In this document: one piece after another, positions 1-9,548 of the stretch
Position numbering within the stretch: position 1 is the first letter of the stretch
Layout: every line of letters begins with the position of its first letter
DNA from: Clostridiaceae bacterium
Lineage (GTDB): Bacteria > Bacillota > Clostridia > Oscillospirales > Acutalibacteraceae
NCBI GenBank assembly: GCA_016296885.1
Contig: JAEDHT010000021.1
Span: 1 to 32,180 of the forward strand
Direction: 5' to 3'
DNA length: 32,180 nt
Notes under the pieces: generated by a model
The model's database searches: none
What the model was told of the DNA's origin: nothing
What the model saw: the letters and a program-made list of their open reading frames with translations, nothing else
Made by a program: the position numbers and the translations under genes

Positions 1-10
1 TTGATTCTTT

Positions 11-36
11 ATTCTAATATAGAATTATTTTTTTAT
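11..36 (+). terminator. Possible weak terminator pointing right, at the end of the defence operon
   Basis: A 6-bp inverted repeat (ATTCTA/TAGAAT, loop of 3) is followed on the + strand by a T-rich run. It lies just past the stop of the leftward NTPase gene. The T-run is on the + strand, so it would best serve a rightward gene to the left of the window. The stem is short and A/T-rich, so this is tentative. Confidence 0.3.
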
Positions 37-2981
37 TTAATCAGTGTTTCCCTAGCAAGATCATAATCTATAGGACCATAACCAGACATCCTTTTTGCAT
101 CAAAGGCCTCTTCACAAGCAGGCATAATACTTGCTTGATAAGTATACGGTGGTATAAGTTTACTTTCTACACCTTTATCACACACTTCTTTACAGATTGC
201 TATTTTAACAATGCCTGTACAATAGTATCTAACTACAACATTTTCATACCTAACTAGCCCTTCATCTGAGAAGACATTCTCCATAATCCAATTTGAAAGA
301 CTGTTTAGATATTCATCTTGTACATTTTGTCCCAATGCAATTCCATATGCAACAGAAAAAATATCTTCTACAATTTGCTCATCATTAATGTCAACACAAT
401 GGGTAAAAAGTTTAAAAAATTGTTTGGAGTTATTTATCCCCCATTCAGTAAGCTTTCCTCTACACTCATGTCTCACATCATTGTCCACAGAGGAAAGACG
501 CCATACTAAAATAAGTGGTAACCCTAAGTAATCTTCATCGTTCGACAACTTTATATTAGTTGTATCAATTTCTGTATAACATCTCCAATCAGCATCATAA
601 TTATCCTTCAAATAAGTTGGTATAGACCACCATATATCTCTTTGAGCAGAGGAGTCAAATTCTCTTAAAAATTCATCTAGCAATATACTTCCTAACGGAT
701 GATTCGGAACATTACTTGTAAGAAGAATAATTCTATCAAATATTTCTCGAAATTCATCCGGAGAATAATTCATTAAACTTTTTACATAATCCCGATAATC
801 TGACGCAATTTCAACAGATGTATTTGCCAACGCATAACAAACCAAATCAAACTTCACATCATCACTAAGTTTTATATTAGGATATTGAAATAAAAGCTTC
901 TTATCTTCCTCTATTACAACAAGAGAAAGCATTTGATAAATTCCATTCGTATATTCTGTCTCAATAGTCTTATGCGCCTTGACCGCATCAAATAATTTCC
1001 TTGCTATAAGATAATCGAATGCAGGTTGCATTCCCCACGAATATAGTGTTTCTGGTATACTAAAATCATCCATTTGAATTTGACGAGAATATATAAATCC
1101 TTCTTCCTCCACAAATTTCAGGATATCCTCCAAATGGCTCTTTATTGGCTCTTTGCACGCACTATAAATTTCGTCATAAGAAAGTTCACTTTTATCAACA
1201 AGCATAGTTGCCACCATAATAAGGGTTGACTTAACCATACTCTGATTATCAGTTTCTTTTCCTGCCTTTCTGTACACATTCTCAACAGACTTAATTTTTT
1301 CTTGAAATAACTTTGTTATTACCACTGAATTTTTAGGTAAAGAACCCACCTTTGAATTTTTATATATATCACAGAACAATTTAAGTGCCATCGGAGTTCT
1401 CAACATTCCTTTAATCCATCTGTTTCCATCTAAATCTATGTTGTAATAACCAATGTATTTATCAAAAAGTTCTGCTACAGATACATCGCCATAACCTGGC
1501 ATTCGGCAAAAACAATGTCTATAATCTCGTTTATAATAATCCCGAAAAACATATGGACGTGACAAAAAAACGAATTTTATACCGGCAAAATCTTTCTCAT
1601 AAGCTTTTGTCTCTTCAATTCGCTCCTCCCAAAAAGACCAAGATGCAGCTTCCTCTATTCCATCAATACAAATTAAACATTTAGGTTGTATATTGATGGA
1701 ATGGCCGTGATCATGCAATTTATTTCTTAGCAACGCTGCATTTTCAAGAGCCCTAAGTAATTCCCTATCACTCCATGTATTCGGTAATCCCAGTGTCTTT
1801 ACTAAAATAGATAGCCAATTATCCCCTACAGTAAAATCTTTGGCACGAACCAATATTGGCAAATGGCTCTTTTCTTGTAGCAATGTATTAGCTTCAGCTA
1901 TAATTCCTGCTGTTTTTCCAGTACCTTGATTTCCAAGAAAAATAATTCGGTTGTCAAAACCACTATTCAATATTTGACAACACTCAAATACATCATCTAC
2001 GACATTTTCAAGTATTTCTATAACAGGAGTAAAATGTGAATAATGATGATAATATAATGAACAATCCTTTAAATCAGAGACTGTACAATTAAGCTTAATT
2101 CTCTCATCAACAAAATCTTCCTCAATTTCTACGCCATCGACTATAATCTTTTCAATGATTTTAAATCGAGATATCCATTCATTTAACACAGCAATATCCA
2201 GTTTGATGTTTTCAACGATAGACTTCTCCTTTTCAGGATACTTTAGTTTTAAAATATCCACATATGCTTTTTTAAGCGATTCAAAGATAGATAATATCTT
2301 TTTCACTCCATTATATCGTTTTTTTATGACATTATAATTTCCTGCAAAAACTTCTAATTTATCGTGAATGTATCCAGTTGAATATAGATCCGGAATATAC
2401 TTTGTTTTCGCCCATCCATTTACCGCTCTCTCAAATGAATTTACAATCTCTGCATCAAAAACTTCTGTATTATCAAACCAATACTTATAACACCCCATTG
2501 CTTCTGGTTTCATCACCTTTGCTTGAATAGTAGTCTCATCCCATAACTCAACTGATACAGAAGGATTTGAATCCTTAAATGTTTTGACTAGTTTTATCCA
2601 TTTATTCTCTTCTGTATTTTTTGCTATTTCACCGTTTTTAACCACTTTTTTTGAAGTAAAATCTCTTGGAATACAAACTATATATCTTGTAATCTCCGGT
2701 ATGACTTTTATAGCTGTATTGAACGATTTCTCAATTTGATTGAATTGAGTATCTTCCATCTTATCTGGAAACCACTTTGATTGAACTCCAATAACTTCAC
2801 CAGAATTCAATACACCATAGGCTTCTACACCACCATCTCCACCACTTCCATTTACAAATGAAAAATATTTTAGATTATCTTTATACTCACTCTTACACCA
2901 ACTCTCAAAAAGAACATTACACATGACCTCAAATGCATGATTAGAAGATTCTCCGTGAGTATTAAATTTTGTCCATTCCAT
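33..2981 (-). CDS. STAND/NACHT NTPase with N-terminal Mrr-like nuclease domain (putative antiphage defence protein)
   Basis: About 982 residues. Seen: near the N terminus, a conserved-looking Glu (about 18), then GGDGGVEA (about 47-54) and QSK (67-69). This spacing fits the E...D...QxK active site of Mrr-type PD-(D/E)XK nucleases. A Walker A loop GNQGTGKT lies at 350-357, a NACHT-style Walker B (LICIDGIEEA, Asp about 440) follows, and a SRP motif near 474 resembles the sensor segment. The C-terminal 350 or so residues look helical and have no motif I recognise; in this class that part usually senses a trigger. Known of the family: nuclease-STAND fusions such as Avs and bNACHT proteins detect phage and degrade DNA. 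The start at 2981 is chosen because GGAGGA sits 7 bases before it; the ATG at 2999 would lie upstream of that site. The gene follows Res after 58 bases with no clear promoter or terminator between, so it is probably the last gene of the RM operon. Nuclease activity and trigger are inferred. Confidence 0.8.
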   Translation of the reverse strand: MEWTKFNTHGESSNHAFEVMCNVLFESWCKSEYKDNLKYFSFVNGSGGDGGVEAYGVLNSGEVIGVQSKWFPDKMEDTQFNQIEKSFNTAIKVIPEITRYIVCIPRDFTSKKVVKNGEIAKNTEENKWIKLVKTFKDSNPSVSVELWDETTIQAKVMKPEAMGCYKYWFDNTEVFDAEIVNSFERAVNGWAKTKYIPDLYSTGYIHDKLEVFAGNYNVIKKRYNGVKKILSIFESLKKAYVDILKLKYPEKEKSIVENIKLDIAVLNEWISRFKIIEKIIVDGVEIEEDFVDERIKLNCTVSDLKDCSLYYHHYSHFTPVIEILENVVDDVFECCQILNSGFDNRIIFLGNQGTGKTAGIIAEANTLLQEKSHLPILVRAKDFTVGDNWLSILVKTLGLPNTWSDRELLRALENAALLRNKLHDHGHSINIQPKCLICIDGIEEAASWSFWEERIEETKAYEKDFAGIKFVFLSRPYVFRDYYKRDYRHCFCRMPGYGDVSVAELFDKYIGYYNIDLDGNRWIKGMLRTPMALKLFCDIYKNSKVGSLPKNSVVITKLFQEKIKSVENVYRKAGKETDNQSMVKSTLIMVATMLVDKSELSYDEIYSACKEPIKSHLEDILKFVEEEGFIYSRQIQMDDFSIPETLYSWGMQPAFDYLIARKLFDAVKAHKTIETEYTNGIYQMLSLVVIEEDKKLLFQYPNIKLSDDVKFDLVCYALANTSVEIASDYRDYVKSLMNYSPDEFREIFDRIILLTSNVPNHPLGSILLDEFLREFDSSAQRDIWWSIPTYLKDNYDADWRCYTEIDTTNIKLSNDEDYLGLPLILVWRLSSVDNDVRHECRGKLTEWGINNSKQFFKLFTHCVDINDEQIVEDIFSVAYGIALGQNVQDEYLNSLSNWIMENVFSDEGLVRYENVVVRYYCTGIVKIAICKEVCDKGVESKLIPPYTYQASIMPACEEAFDAKRMSGYGPIDYDLARETLIK

Positions 2982-3039
2982 TTTGATTCCTCCAATCATG
3001 GCATTGGTTTTATCCTGTCCTCAGCAAATTTCATATTAG

Positions 3040-5694
3040 TTAGTTTCTATCCACAAATCCTTTAGCATAAGCACTTAATACTTTTAAATGCTCCTCTGGT
3101 TTTTGTAACATTTCAAAATCCGCACTAAATTCAGTTCCTCTTAAGTCTCTATTAAAGAAATGGAATCCCCATATATGATAATTATTGTCATCGACAAATG
3201 TTTTTACAGGAATTGCATTTTCTTTCAACTGCAACAGGAAGTCTTCCTTCCATTTATCAGATTCCACAAGGTGCGTACCCTTAGGTTCTATGAACACTTG
3301 CATTTGTTCAAAACCATCCTCATTATCTTTCTGTAAAAATAACACATAATCCGGTTCGAATCTTTCACCACCATCAAACGAATAGAGGTGCATCTGACGT
3401 TCATTACGCATTAGATAAATCTTGCTATAAAAAGTTTTTAGTTTATCTACATAATCGCGGAAATATGCTACAAATGCTTTTTCTTCTGAAGTTCCATAAT
3501 TATCTGTGAATGTAAACCAATCTTCTCCTTTTAGATCTATACGCATTGTAGCCGGTACAGTAGCATCATTTTGAGACACTCCAATTCCACCATCAACAAT
3601 ATTAGTATAATTTACAGCTTTATCACGGAAAATATCATGTATATTAACTGCACGGAACTCCTTGGTACCCTCATATTCTTCCTCTATTGCAGAAATTGAT
3701 GCCGCTATCTTTGTAAGTACACTTGTAACAGCCGTTGATAAAATAGCTACCGATGGCTCATCATATTTGCTACGAATCTCTATTTTTATGTCTCCAAGAT
3801 AATTGGTACTTGTTATAAATTCTCTTGTTGATTTCAAATTTGGAAATCTACTTTTTAAGGTATTAAACTTATACACCGGAACTTTTGCAAGAGCCTTATT
3901 TACGATGGCATAATTTATATTTGCGATTTCTCCAATCGTAGTGGCATATAGCTTTGTTTTTGTCTTACTATCAACAGAAGTACCTTGTCCATCATCAAGA
4001 ATAATGTCCTCACCGGATTGCCCTGTTACCAGCGTCACCGAATACACCTTGTTTCTTACCGATGGAAGCAATTCGTTAACCTCAGAACGACTTTTGACTA
4101 CTCGATCATTTATAAATATCAAACCATTTTTATAAAGGTCATCCTGTTTAAATTCATCCTTCAAAATATAATGCTTTGTAACGGTTTTGTCAGGATCTAT
4201 ACCGATTTCACGCAATGCATTATGAAGCTCACCTATATATCTACTGTCATTTTGACAATGATAATATAACTCCTCACAAATACGAAGCTCATTTTCTACG
4301 TCATTGTCATATTTTCGTTGAAATTTGGATTGCTCATCATTAATCTTAAACGGACAATATCTGGCACCACGTCCAATAAGCTGTGCTTCCGAAACGGTTG
4401 CTGGAGATATTGATTTACCACCAGACTGTCTCGTTTCATACAAACGTACTATGTCAAAAAGGTTTAATACATCCCAACCTTCATCAAGTTTCTTTACTTC
4501 AAAAATTGCTCTATACGGATTTGATGAATCTTCTAAAGAATTGAGCAAAATTTGCTTTAAATCCGCCTCTTTATCATCATTCACTGATACACAATGCTCT
4601 TCTGAAAAATCCTCCCGAAGTTCCTGTGCAAGCATATCAAAGGTTATTCCTGCAGACGAAAAATAATTATACGCTTGATGCATCGTAGGATTGTCAATCA
4701 ATTCAGAAATTCTCTCAATTGTAGAGCCATCCAAATTTTTTACAACATCAATAAAGGTTGCCATAAACTTTTTGCTGTCCTCAATTTTAGCAGACTTAAA
4801 TAACACAACCGGTTTGATAGATAAATGATTATCCTGAAACACCTTTAATCTATACTGGCTCAACACCAAAGCCTGAATAGCCCTGTCCATAATATCCATA
4901 TCTGAACGAAGTGTTTTTATCTCTTTTGAATAAAGATCCGCACGGAATTTATGTAAAGGATAGTCAAAAATAATCTTGTTCTCATATTCTGCACGAATCT
5001 GAGGATTAGCAAGATCACAGGTAGCAGTAAATTCAAGTAATATATTTTCACTATTTCTGTCAAAAATGCTCTTTACTGTCTGCTCCCAGGAATGATAATT
5101 ATCCTCCTGTTCCTTACTAAGTTTCTTTGTTGTAGCATTCAAATGATGTGCTTCATCGGATATAAGTACAGTCTTCACATCATCAAAGTCATCAAAAGAT
5201 ATCCCATTTTCTTTTGTAATCCACATATCAGTATGCAATCCCTGAGTTGTTGAAAAACAAATATTTATTGCATCAGGATCTGTTGATTGAAAATTACTAA
5301 CTTTCTTTATCGATATGCGTTCTCCGTCCAACACAATCTCGTCAGCGAATAAATACTTACTTGATGCGGCATTCAAGAAATTGTCCTCTGTTTTCTTTAC
5401 TATGGTAGACAAGTTTACAAAGAACAGAAAATTTCTGTATCCTCTTCTGTATAGATAAAGCATAAGGCCTGCCATAATCAGCGTCTTACCGCTACCTGTA
5501 GCCATGTGAAACAATACCTGTGTTGGATGAGGACATTTGGAACTTTCGAAATGAGTTATGAAATTCTCAAATGCAGTAATCTGATATGGGCGCAATTCAA
5601 ACGATGGATTTAAGTTAGCAGGAATAAACGCCGGCATTTCAGCGGCGTACCCATTCTCCCGGAGCACATCTATTTTTTCATGTAGAAATGCCAT
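3040..5694 (-). CDS. res: Type III restriction enzyme, Res subunit (helicase plus endonuclease)
   Basis: 884 residues, a usual length for type III Res. It works in complex with Mod: the SF2 motor couples ATP hydrolysis to communication between two inversely oriented unmethylated sites, and the C-terminal nuclease then cuts. Seen in order: Walker A GSGKT (67-71), DEAH (180-183), motif III FTAT (222-225), a DEGWDV segment, motif VI QLIGRGARY, and a C-terminal PD-(D/E)XK site (PD at 781-782, E803, K805 in IEPKG). All key motifs are present, so it looks functional. The ATG lies 3 bases after the Mod stop, with a strong GGGGAGGTG ribosome binding site overlapping the end of mod, so the two are very probably translated as a pair. 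Confidence 0.95.
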   Translation of the reverse strand: MAFLHEKIDVLRENGYAAEMPAFIPANLNPSFELRPYQITAFENFITHFESSKCPHPTQVLFHMATGSGKTLIMAGLMLYLYRRGYRNFLFFVNLSTIVKKTEDNFLNAASSKYLFADEIVLDGERISIKKVSNFQSTDPDAINICFSTTQGLHTDMWITKENGISFDDFDDVKTVLISDEAHHLNATTKKLSKEQEDNYHSWEQTVKSIFDRNSENILLEFTATCDLANPQIRAEYENKIIFDYPLHKFRADLYSKEIKTLRSDMDIMDRAIQALVLSQYRLKVFQDNHLSIKPVVLFKSAKIEDSKKFMATFIDVVKNLDGSTIERISELIDNPTMHQAYNYFSSAGITFDMLAQELREDFSEEHCVSVNDDKEADLKQILLNSLEDSSNPYRAIFEVKKLDEGWDVLNLFDIVRLYETRQSGGKSISPATVSEAQLIGRGARYCPFKINDEQSKFQRKYDNDVENELRICEELYYHCQNDSRYIGELHNALREIGIDPDKTVTKHYILKDEFKQDDLYKNGLIFINDRVVKSRSEVNELLPSVRNKVYSVTLVTGQSGEDIILDDGQGTSVDSKTKTKLYATTIGEIANINYAIVNKALAKVPVYKFNTLKSRFPNLKSTREFITSTNYLGDIKIEIRSKYDEPSVAILSTAVTSVLTKIAASISAIEEEYEGTKEFRAVNIHDIFRDKAVNYTNIVDGGIGVSQNDATVPATMRIDLKGEDWFTFTDNYGTSEEKAFVAYFRDYVDKLKTFYSKIYLMRNERQMHLYSFDGGERFEPDYVLFLQKDNEDGFEQMQVFIEPKGTHLVESDKWKEDFLLQLKENAIPVKTFVDDNNYHIWGFHFFNRDLRGTEFSADFEMLQKPEEHLKVLSAYAKGFVDRN

Positions 5695-5697
5695 AGA

Positions 5698-7569
5698 TTA
5701 CACCTCCCCATAAAAGCTTCTTGTAAATGCCTTATCTTCAGCACTGATACCATATTCTTCATCGTCTATATCACAATAATTTACATACAATAAATTCTTA
5801 TCAAGCAATTCCATAAGGAAGCGCTTCTGGTCATCAATAGATAATGAATAGAAATCATCTGCATTATCGTCAATGTCCTTAGGATTAACTTTGCTACTGA
5901 TAAATCCAGTTTCAATGATGCGGTTATATATATCTTTGATTGCATCAACAGTAGTTGCTGTCTGAATTTCATCAACAAAGTTCTGATTTGCTTTTGCAAG
6001 TTCACAATATACAAATGAACCTCCGCCTTGCCAATTTACCTCTTTCGATATTCCGCCCATCTCTCCTTTTATAACACTTTCTAATCGTGGAATAATAAAT
6101 GTATGTATATAATCCATCTGTTCAAACAATATATACTTACGTTTCATTTTATGAGCAACTGCAGCTGATGTACCACTACCACCAAAAAAGTCCAATATCA
6201 TATCTCCTTCTTCAGTAGATATATCAAATATTTTTTTTATTACTTTCTCAGGTTTTGGAGTTTTAAACAGATCACTGGTTCTTTCTTCTGGAAAAAGTTT
6301 TTTCTGTTCATATTTAGCTTGCCTTGTATGTCCTGTATCATCAATGTCATCCCAAATAAAATCTGTCTCGATATTCCATAATGATGATGGTGGCAAACCT
6401 TTTTGCTCATTCAAATATGTTCTACGAATAATACCTGTTTCAGTAGAATTAAAACGAATTTCTCCTGTTTCCATTCTTCTTGCTAGCTCATCTTTACTCC
6501 ACCTCCATCCATTTGCAGGTGGTTTTATAATATTGCCATTCGGCGAAGAAATATCATACATCAAGTTTTCGCGTGGATTAGGCGAATTTACGGGATTTCC
6601 ATCAAACCATGGTCCTCTTGGATCATTGTCTGGATTTTTATAATGTGATGCCTGCTCCTCAGTTCTATCCAATTTAAAACTTTCCCATTTTTCGTTTTTT
6701 GAATATACCAAAATGTAATTGTGATCTTGTGAAAACTGTTTTGCATCATTATTACTATTATCACAATTTTTCCATACTACAGTTTGTATATAACATTCTC
6801 GTCCCCAGATCCCATCCATTAACACTCTAAGATATGCTTGCTCGCGATCATCACAAAAAATAAAAATTGTTCCATTAGTAGATAAAAGTCTTTTAGATAA
6901 CTCCAACCTAGTTTTCATAAAAGTAAGCCATGTCGAATGATTAAATGAATCGTTATAACCAAAACCACTATTTTCTGTATTATAAGGTGGGTCTATACAA
7001 ATACATTTAATCATGCCCTCATATTTTTTTAATATTGATGATAGGGCAAGCAAATTATTCCCTTTTACGACTAAATTATCTGAATGTATTTCACCATAAT
7101 ATTTAACATTTGACAGAACCTTTGGATATAGCAGTCTATCTATTTCATCTGGTGCAAGTGTTTCATTATAAAAAATTTCTGTCCTTTTCTGTTCCTCAAA
7201 AGTTTGTCCACCTTCTAAAACACAATCTTTATATGGAAAAATCAACTCCACATTACCTGTTGATGAAATAATATCCCCATTATTATTAACAAGACCAATT
7301 TTATTTTTAAATCGAGTATAACTGTCTGGTAAAAATTCTCTATTATTAACAACCCATCCAAATCCTACTTTATCAAAAACAGTAATTCCATCAACCTCTT
7401 TGAAGAAATGTTCTTTCGTAATATCATTAGTAAGTAGTAAATGAATAAGATTAGTATCCATCTGCATTGCAGCCTCATAAACAGCGTTTCGCAGAAGAAC
7501 TCCTTCTTCTGTAAAAAATCTATTATCTTGCTTAAGTACCGTCAATACTGTTTCGTAAAACTTGGTCAT
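5698..7569 (-). CDS. mod: Type III DNA methyltransferase, Mod subunit (N6-adenine)
   Basis: 623 residues. It methylates adenine in a short asymmetric site using S-adenosylmethionine and supplies sequence recognition for Res. Seen: catalytic motif IV DPPYNT (193-198) precedes the SAM-binding motif FGGSGT (462-467), the order of beta-class methyltransferases. The roughly 260 residues between them should hold the target recognition domain. A GGAGAGGA ribosome binding site lies just before the ATG. First gene of the defence operon, followed by res and the NACHT gene. The 81-base gap upstream contains -10-like A/T boxes but no convincing -35. I saw no simple-sequence repeat of the kind that makes some mod genes phase-variable. 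The recognition sequence cannot be predicted here. Confidence 0.95.
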   Translation of the reverse strand: MTKFYETVLTVLKQDNRFFTEEGVLLRNAVYEAAMQMDTNLIHLLLTNDITKEHFFKEVDGITVFDKVGFGWVVNNREFLPDSYTRFKNKIGLVNNNGDIISSTGNVELIFPYKDCVLEGGQTFEEQKRTEIFYNETLAPDEIDRLLYPKVLSNVKYYGEIHSDNLVVKGNNLLALSSILKKYEGMIKCICIDPPYNTENSGFGYNDSFNHSTWLTFMKTRLELSKRLLSTNGTIFIFCDDREQAYLRVLMDGIWGRECYIQTVVWKNCDNSNNDAKQFSQDHNYILVYSKNEKWESFKLDRTEEQASHYKNPDNDPRGPWFDGNPVNSPNPRENLMYDISSPNGNIIKPPANGWRWSKDELARRMETGEIRFNSTETGIIRRTYLNEQKGLPPSSLWNIETDFIWDDIDDTGHTRQAKYEQKKLFPEERTSDLFKTPKPEKVIKKIFDISTEEGDMILDFFGGSGTSAAVAHKMKRKYILFEQMDYIHTFIIPRLESVIKGEMGGISKEVNWQGGGSFVYCELAKANQNFVDEIQTATTVDAIKDIYNRIIETGFISSKVNPKDIDDNADDFYSLSIDDQKRFLMELLDKNLLYVNYCDIDDEEYGISAEDKAFTRSFYGEV

Positions 7570-7650
7570 GCCATCCTCTCCTTCTCTTGTATTTATTTTA
7601 ACCTAAGTTCATATACTTATTTTATTAATATCCTATTTTGTTCGTCGTCC

Positions 7651-7896
7651 TTAATTCATCTCATTCCACACATTCACATAATCCTGCAGTCCGCCCGGAC
7701 GCATTGCAATACTTATATAACTTGCAGGCTCTTTCCTTGCAAGTCTGGCAAGGATTCCTACATCTTCCGGCTCATCAAATACAACCTGCGTCTCAGCCTC
7801 ATCACAGTCAATTACAAGTTCCTTGCCATCCATATCTGTCATAACAACTGCATTCCTACTGCCATCATACTGATACACCGTATAGTTTAATGCCAT
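7651..7896 (-). CDS. Small hypothetical protein, last gene of the aminopeptidase-rlmD operon
   Basis: 81 residues, acidic in the middle, without a signal peptide or membrane segment. I do not recognise the family. Its reality is supported by an AGAGAGGTAA ribosome binding site overlapping the rlmD stop, a start 12 bases after that stop, and an even amino-acid composition. It may be a small beta-rich protein (alternating hydrophobic residues in the first 55 positions), but that is only a guess. It is the last gene before the defence operon; no clear hairpin terminator separates the two, so read-through into mod is possible. Confidence 0.65.
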   Translation of the reverse strand: MALNYTVYQYDGSRNAVVMTDMDGKELVIDCDEAETQVVFDEPEDVGILARLARKEPASYISIAMRPGGLQDYVNVWNEMN

Positions 7897-7908
7897 ATGC
7901 TTACCTCT

Positions 7909-9546
7909 CTACACCATCCCAAAATGCTCCAGCGCATCCTTAATCGCCTTTTCCTTCTCCACCGGACACTGAGGCTGTCTGCTATCCTCCGACTTAGGCA
8001 GGTTATAATTCTCACCAACTTCTATGCCACACTTCCTTTTCACTTGCGAAATATACAGATTAGACACCTTCAACCCATGCTCTTTCAGCACATAATCCTT
8101 AATCTCTGCATAAGTCGCCTTACTCTCCGAACTCGTCAAATCTAACTCATCTAATTCTATCTCAACCTCAATCACATCATCCGGCTTTCGTTGGGACAAG
8201 AGAACTACCGTCTCCACGTGCGCTGTTCTTGGGAACATATTAACAGGGGTGATCTCCTCTAGATTATATCCCAATTCGCACAAGAGCTTTAAATCTCTTG
8301 CTTGAGTAGCCGGATTACACGACACATAGACTATTCTGTCAGGTTTCATTTTTACGCAGGTTTTTATTAGCTCCTCTGTGCAACCCTTTCTTGGAGGGTC
8401 TAGTATGATCACATCTGCGTGAATACCCTCTTTTTCTAGCTGTTTTGCGGCTTTTTCGGCATCAGCACAAATGAATCTGGCATTGCTGATGTTATTAAGA
8501 ATAGCGTTTTCGTTGGCATCATCAATTGCTTGTGGCACAATCTCCACACCGATAACCTGAGAAGCTTTATCACAACAGCTAAGACCTATAGTACCTGTAC
8601 CACAATACATATCAAGCACAGTTTCTGTACCGCTCAATGAAGCATATTTTTTTGCAATGTCATATAATACTTCCGCTTGAGAGCGGTTTACTTGATAGAA
8701 CGAAAGTGGCGAAAGCTTAAATTTAAGCCCACACAAAATGTCATATATATAACATCTGCCATGCACTGTGATACATTCATCACCCAAGATAACATTTGTA
8801 GCTTTTTTGTTTATGTTTAGAGTTATGCTGACAATATTTTTGCTGTAACTCACAAGACGTTCTATTAGCACATCTATATAAGGCACTTTTTTGCTTGTGG
8901 TGACAATGCACACGGCTATTTCTTCTGTTTTTTCACCGTGACGAATATACAGATGTCGAAGTAGTCCACTGTTTGTTTCGCTGTCATATGCTGACAGTTT
9001 AAATTCATTAGCCCAATTTACAAAAATATCATTTATATCAGAGAAAATATCGCTATGTAGCTTGCATTTTTCACATTCGACTATCCTGTGGCTGTGATAG
9101 GAATAAAATCCTGTAATAATTTTACCATTCTTGTCTTTACCCACAGGATATTGACATTTGTTTCTGTAGCCATCTATTATGCTATTAGACACGGTATCAT
9201 TTATTTTGATATTAGAGAAACCGCCTAGCTTTTCCATACAGTCGATTACTCGCTGTTTCTTTATGATAAGCTCCGCATCATATGATATATGACGAAATAC
9301 GCATCCTCCACATGACGGAAAAAAGCCACAATCAGAGTCTATTCTGTCATCAGATGCGACCAAGATTTCAAGAATTTTTGCTATTGCGTAGGTCTTTTTA
9401 ACCTTTATTACAACAGCTTTAACAGTGTCACCCACGGCGCCACCGGGTAGAAAAACAGCAATGCCGTTATATCTGCCCACTGCATCACCCTCAGACGTTA
9501 TTCCAGTCAGTTCGAGCGTGATTATATCATTTTTGTTTATATTCAT
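7909..9546 (-). CDS. rlmD: 23S rRNA (uracil-5-)-methyltransferase, RlmD/RumA (TrmA) family, with C-terminal extension
   Basis: About 545 residues. It transfers methyl from SAM to C5 of a uridine in 23S rRNA. Seen: an N-terminal TRAM domain (about 5-62); Fe-S cysteines at about C73, C79 and C82 with a fourth at C158 or C161; the SAM motif LDMYCGTGTIGL (about 311-322); DPPRKG; and the catalytic Cys in VSCNPAT (about C410). After the usual end of the family (about 455) there is an extra module of some 85 residues containing ESKATYAEIKDYVL and LYISQVKRKCGI. The ATG at 9546 lies 2 bases after the aminopeptidase stop; a TTG at 9552 overlapping that stop is the alternative, and neither has a strong ribosome binding site, suggesting translational coupling. 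In Firmicutes the RlmCD type can modify two positions, so the exact target is uncertain. Confidence 0.92.
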   Translation of the reverse strand: MNINKNDIITLELTGITSEGDAVGRYNGIAVFLPGGAVGDTVKAVVIKVKKTYAIAKILEILVASDDRIDSDCGFFPSCGGCVFRHISYDAELIIKKQRVIDCMEKLGGFSNIKINDTVSNSIIDGYRNKCQYPVGKDKNGKIITGFYSYHSHRIVECEKCKLHSDIFSDINDIFVNWANEFKLSAYDSETNSGLLRHLYIRHGEKTEEIAVCIVTTSKKVPYIDVLIERLVSYSKNIVSITLNINKKATNVILGDECITVHGRCYIYDILCGLKFKLSPLSFYQVNRSQAEVLYDIAKKYASLSGTETVLDMYCGTGTIGLSCCDKASQVIGVEIVPQAIDDANENAILNNISNARFICADAEKAAKQLEKEGIHADVIILDPPRKGCTEELIKTCVKMKPDRIVYVSCNPATQARDLKLLCELGYNLEEITPVNMFPRTAHVETVVLLSQRKPDDVIEVEIELDELDLTSSESKATYAEIKDYVLKEHGLKVSNLYISQVKRKCGIEVGENYNLPKSEDSRQPQCPVEKEKAIKDALEHFGMV

Positions 9547-9548
9547 AA

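Noticed and set aside
7441..7890. 149-codon plus-strand frame across the mod start and the small 81-residue gene
   Set aside because: It crosses two real leftward genes and their leader; rich in Cys, His and Ile, no ribosome binding site.
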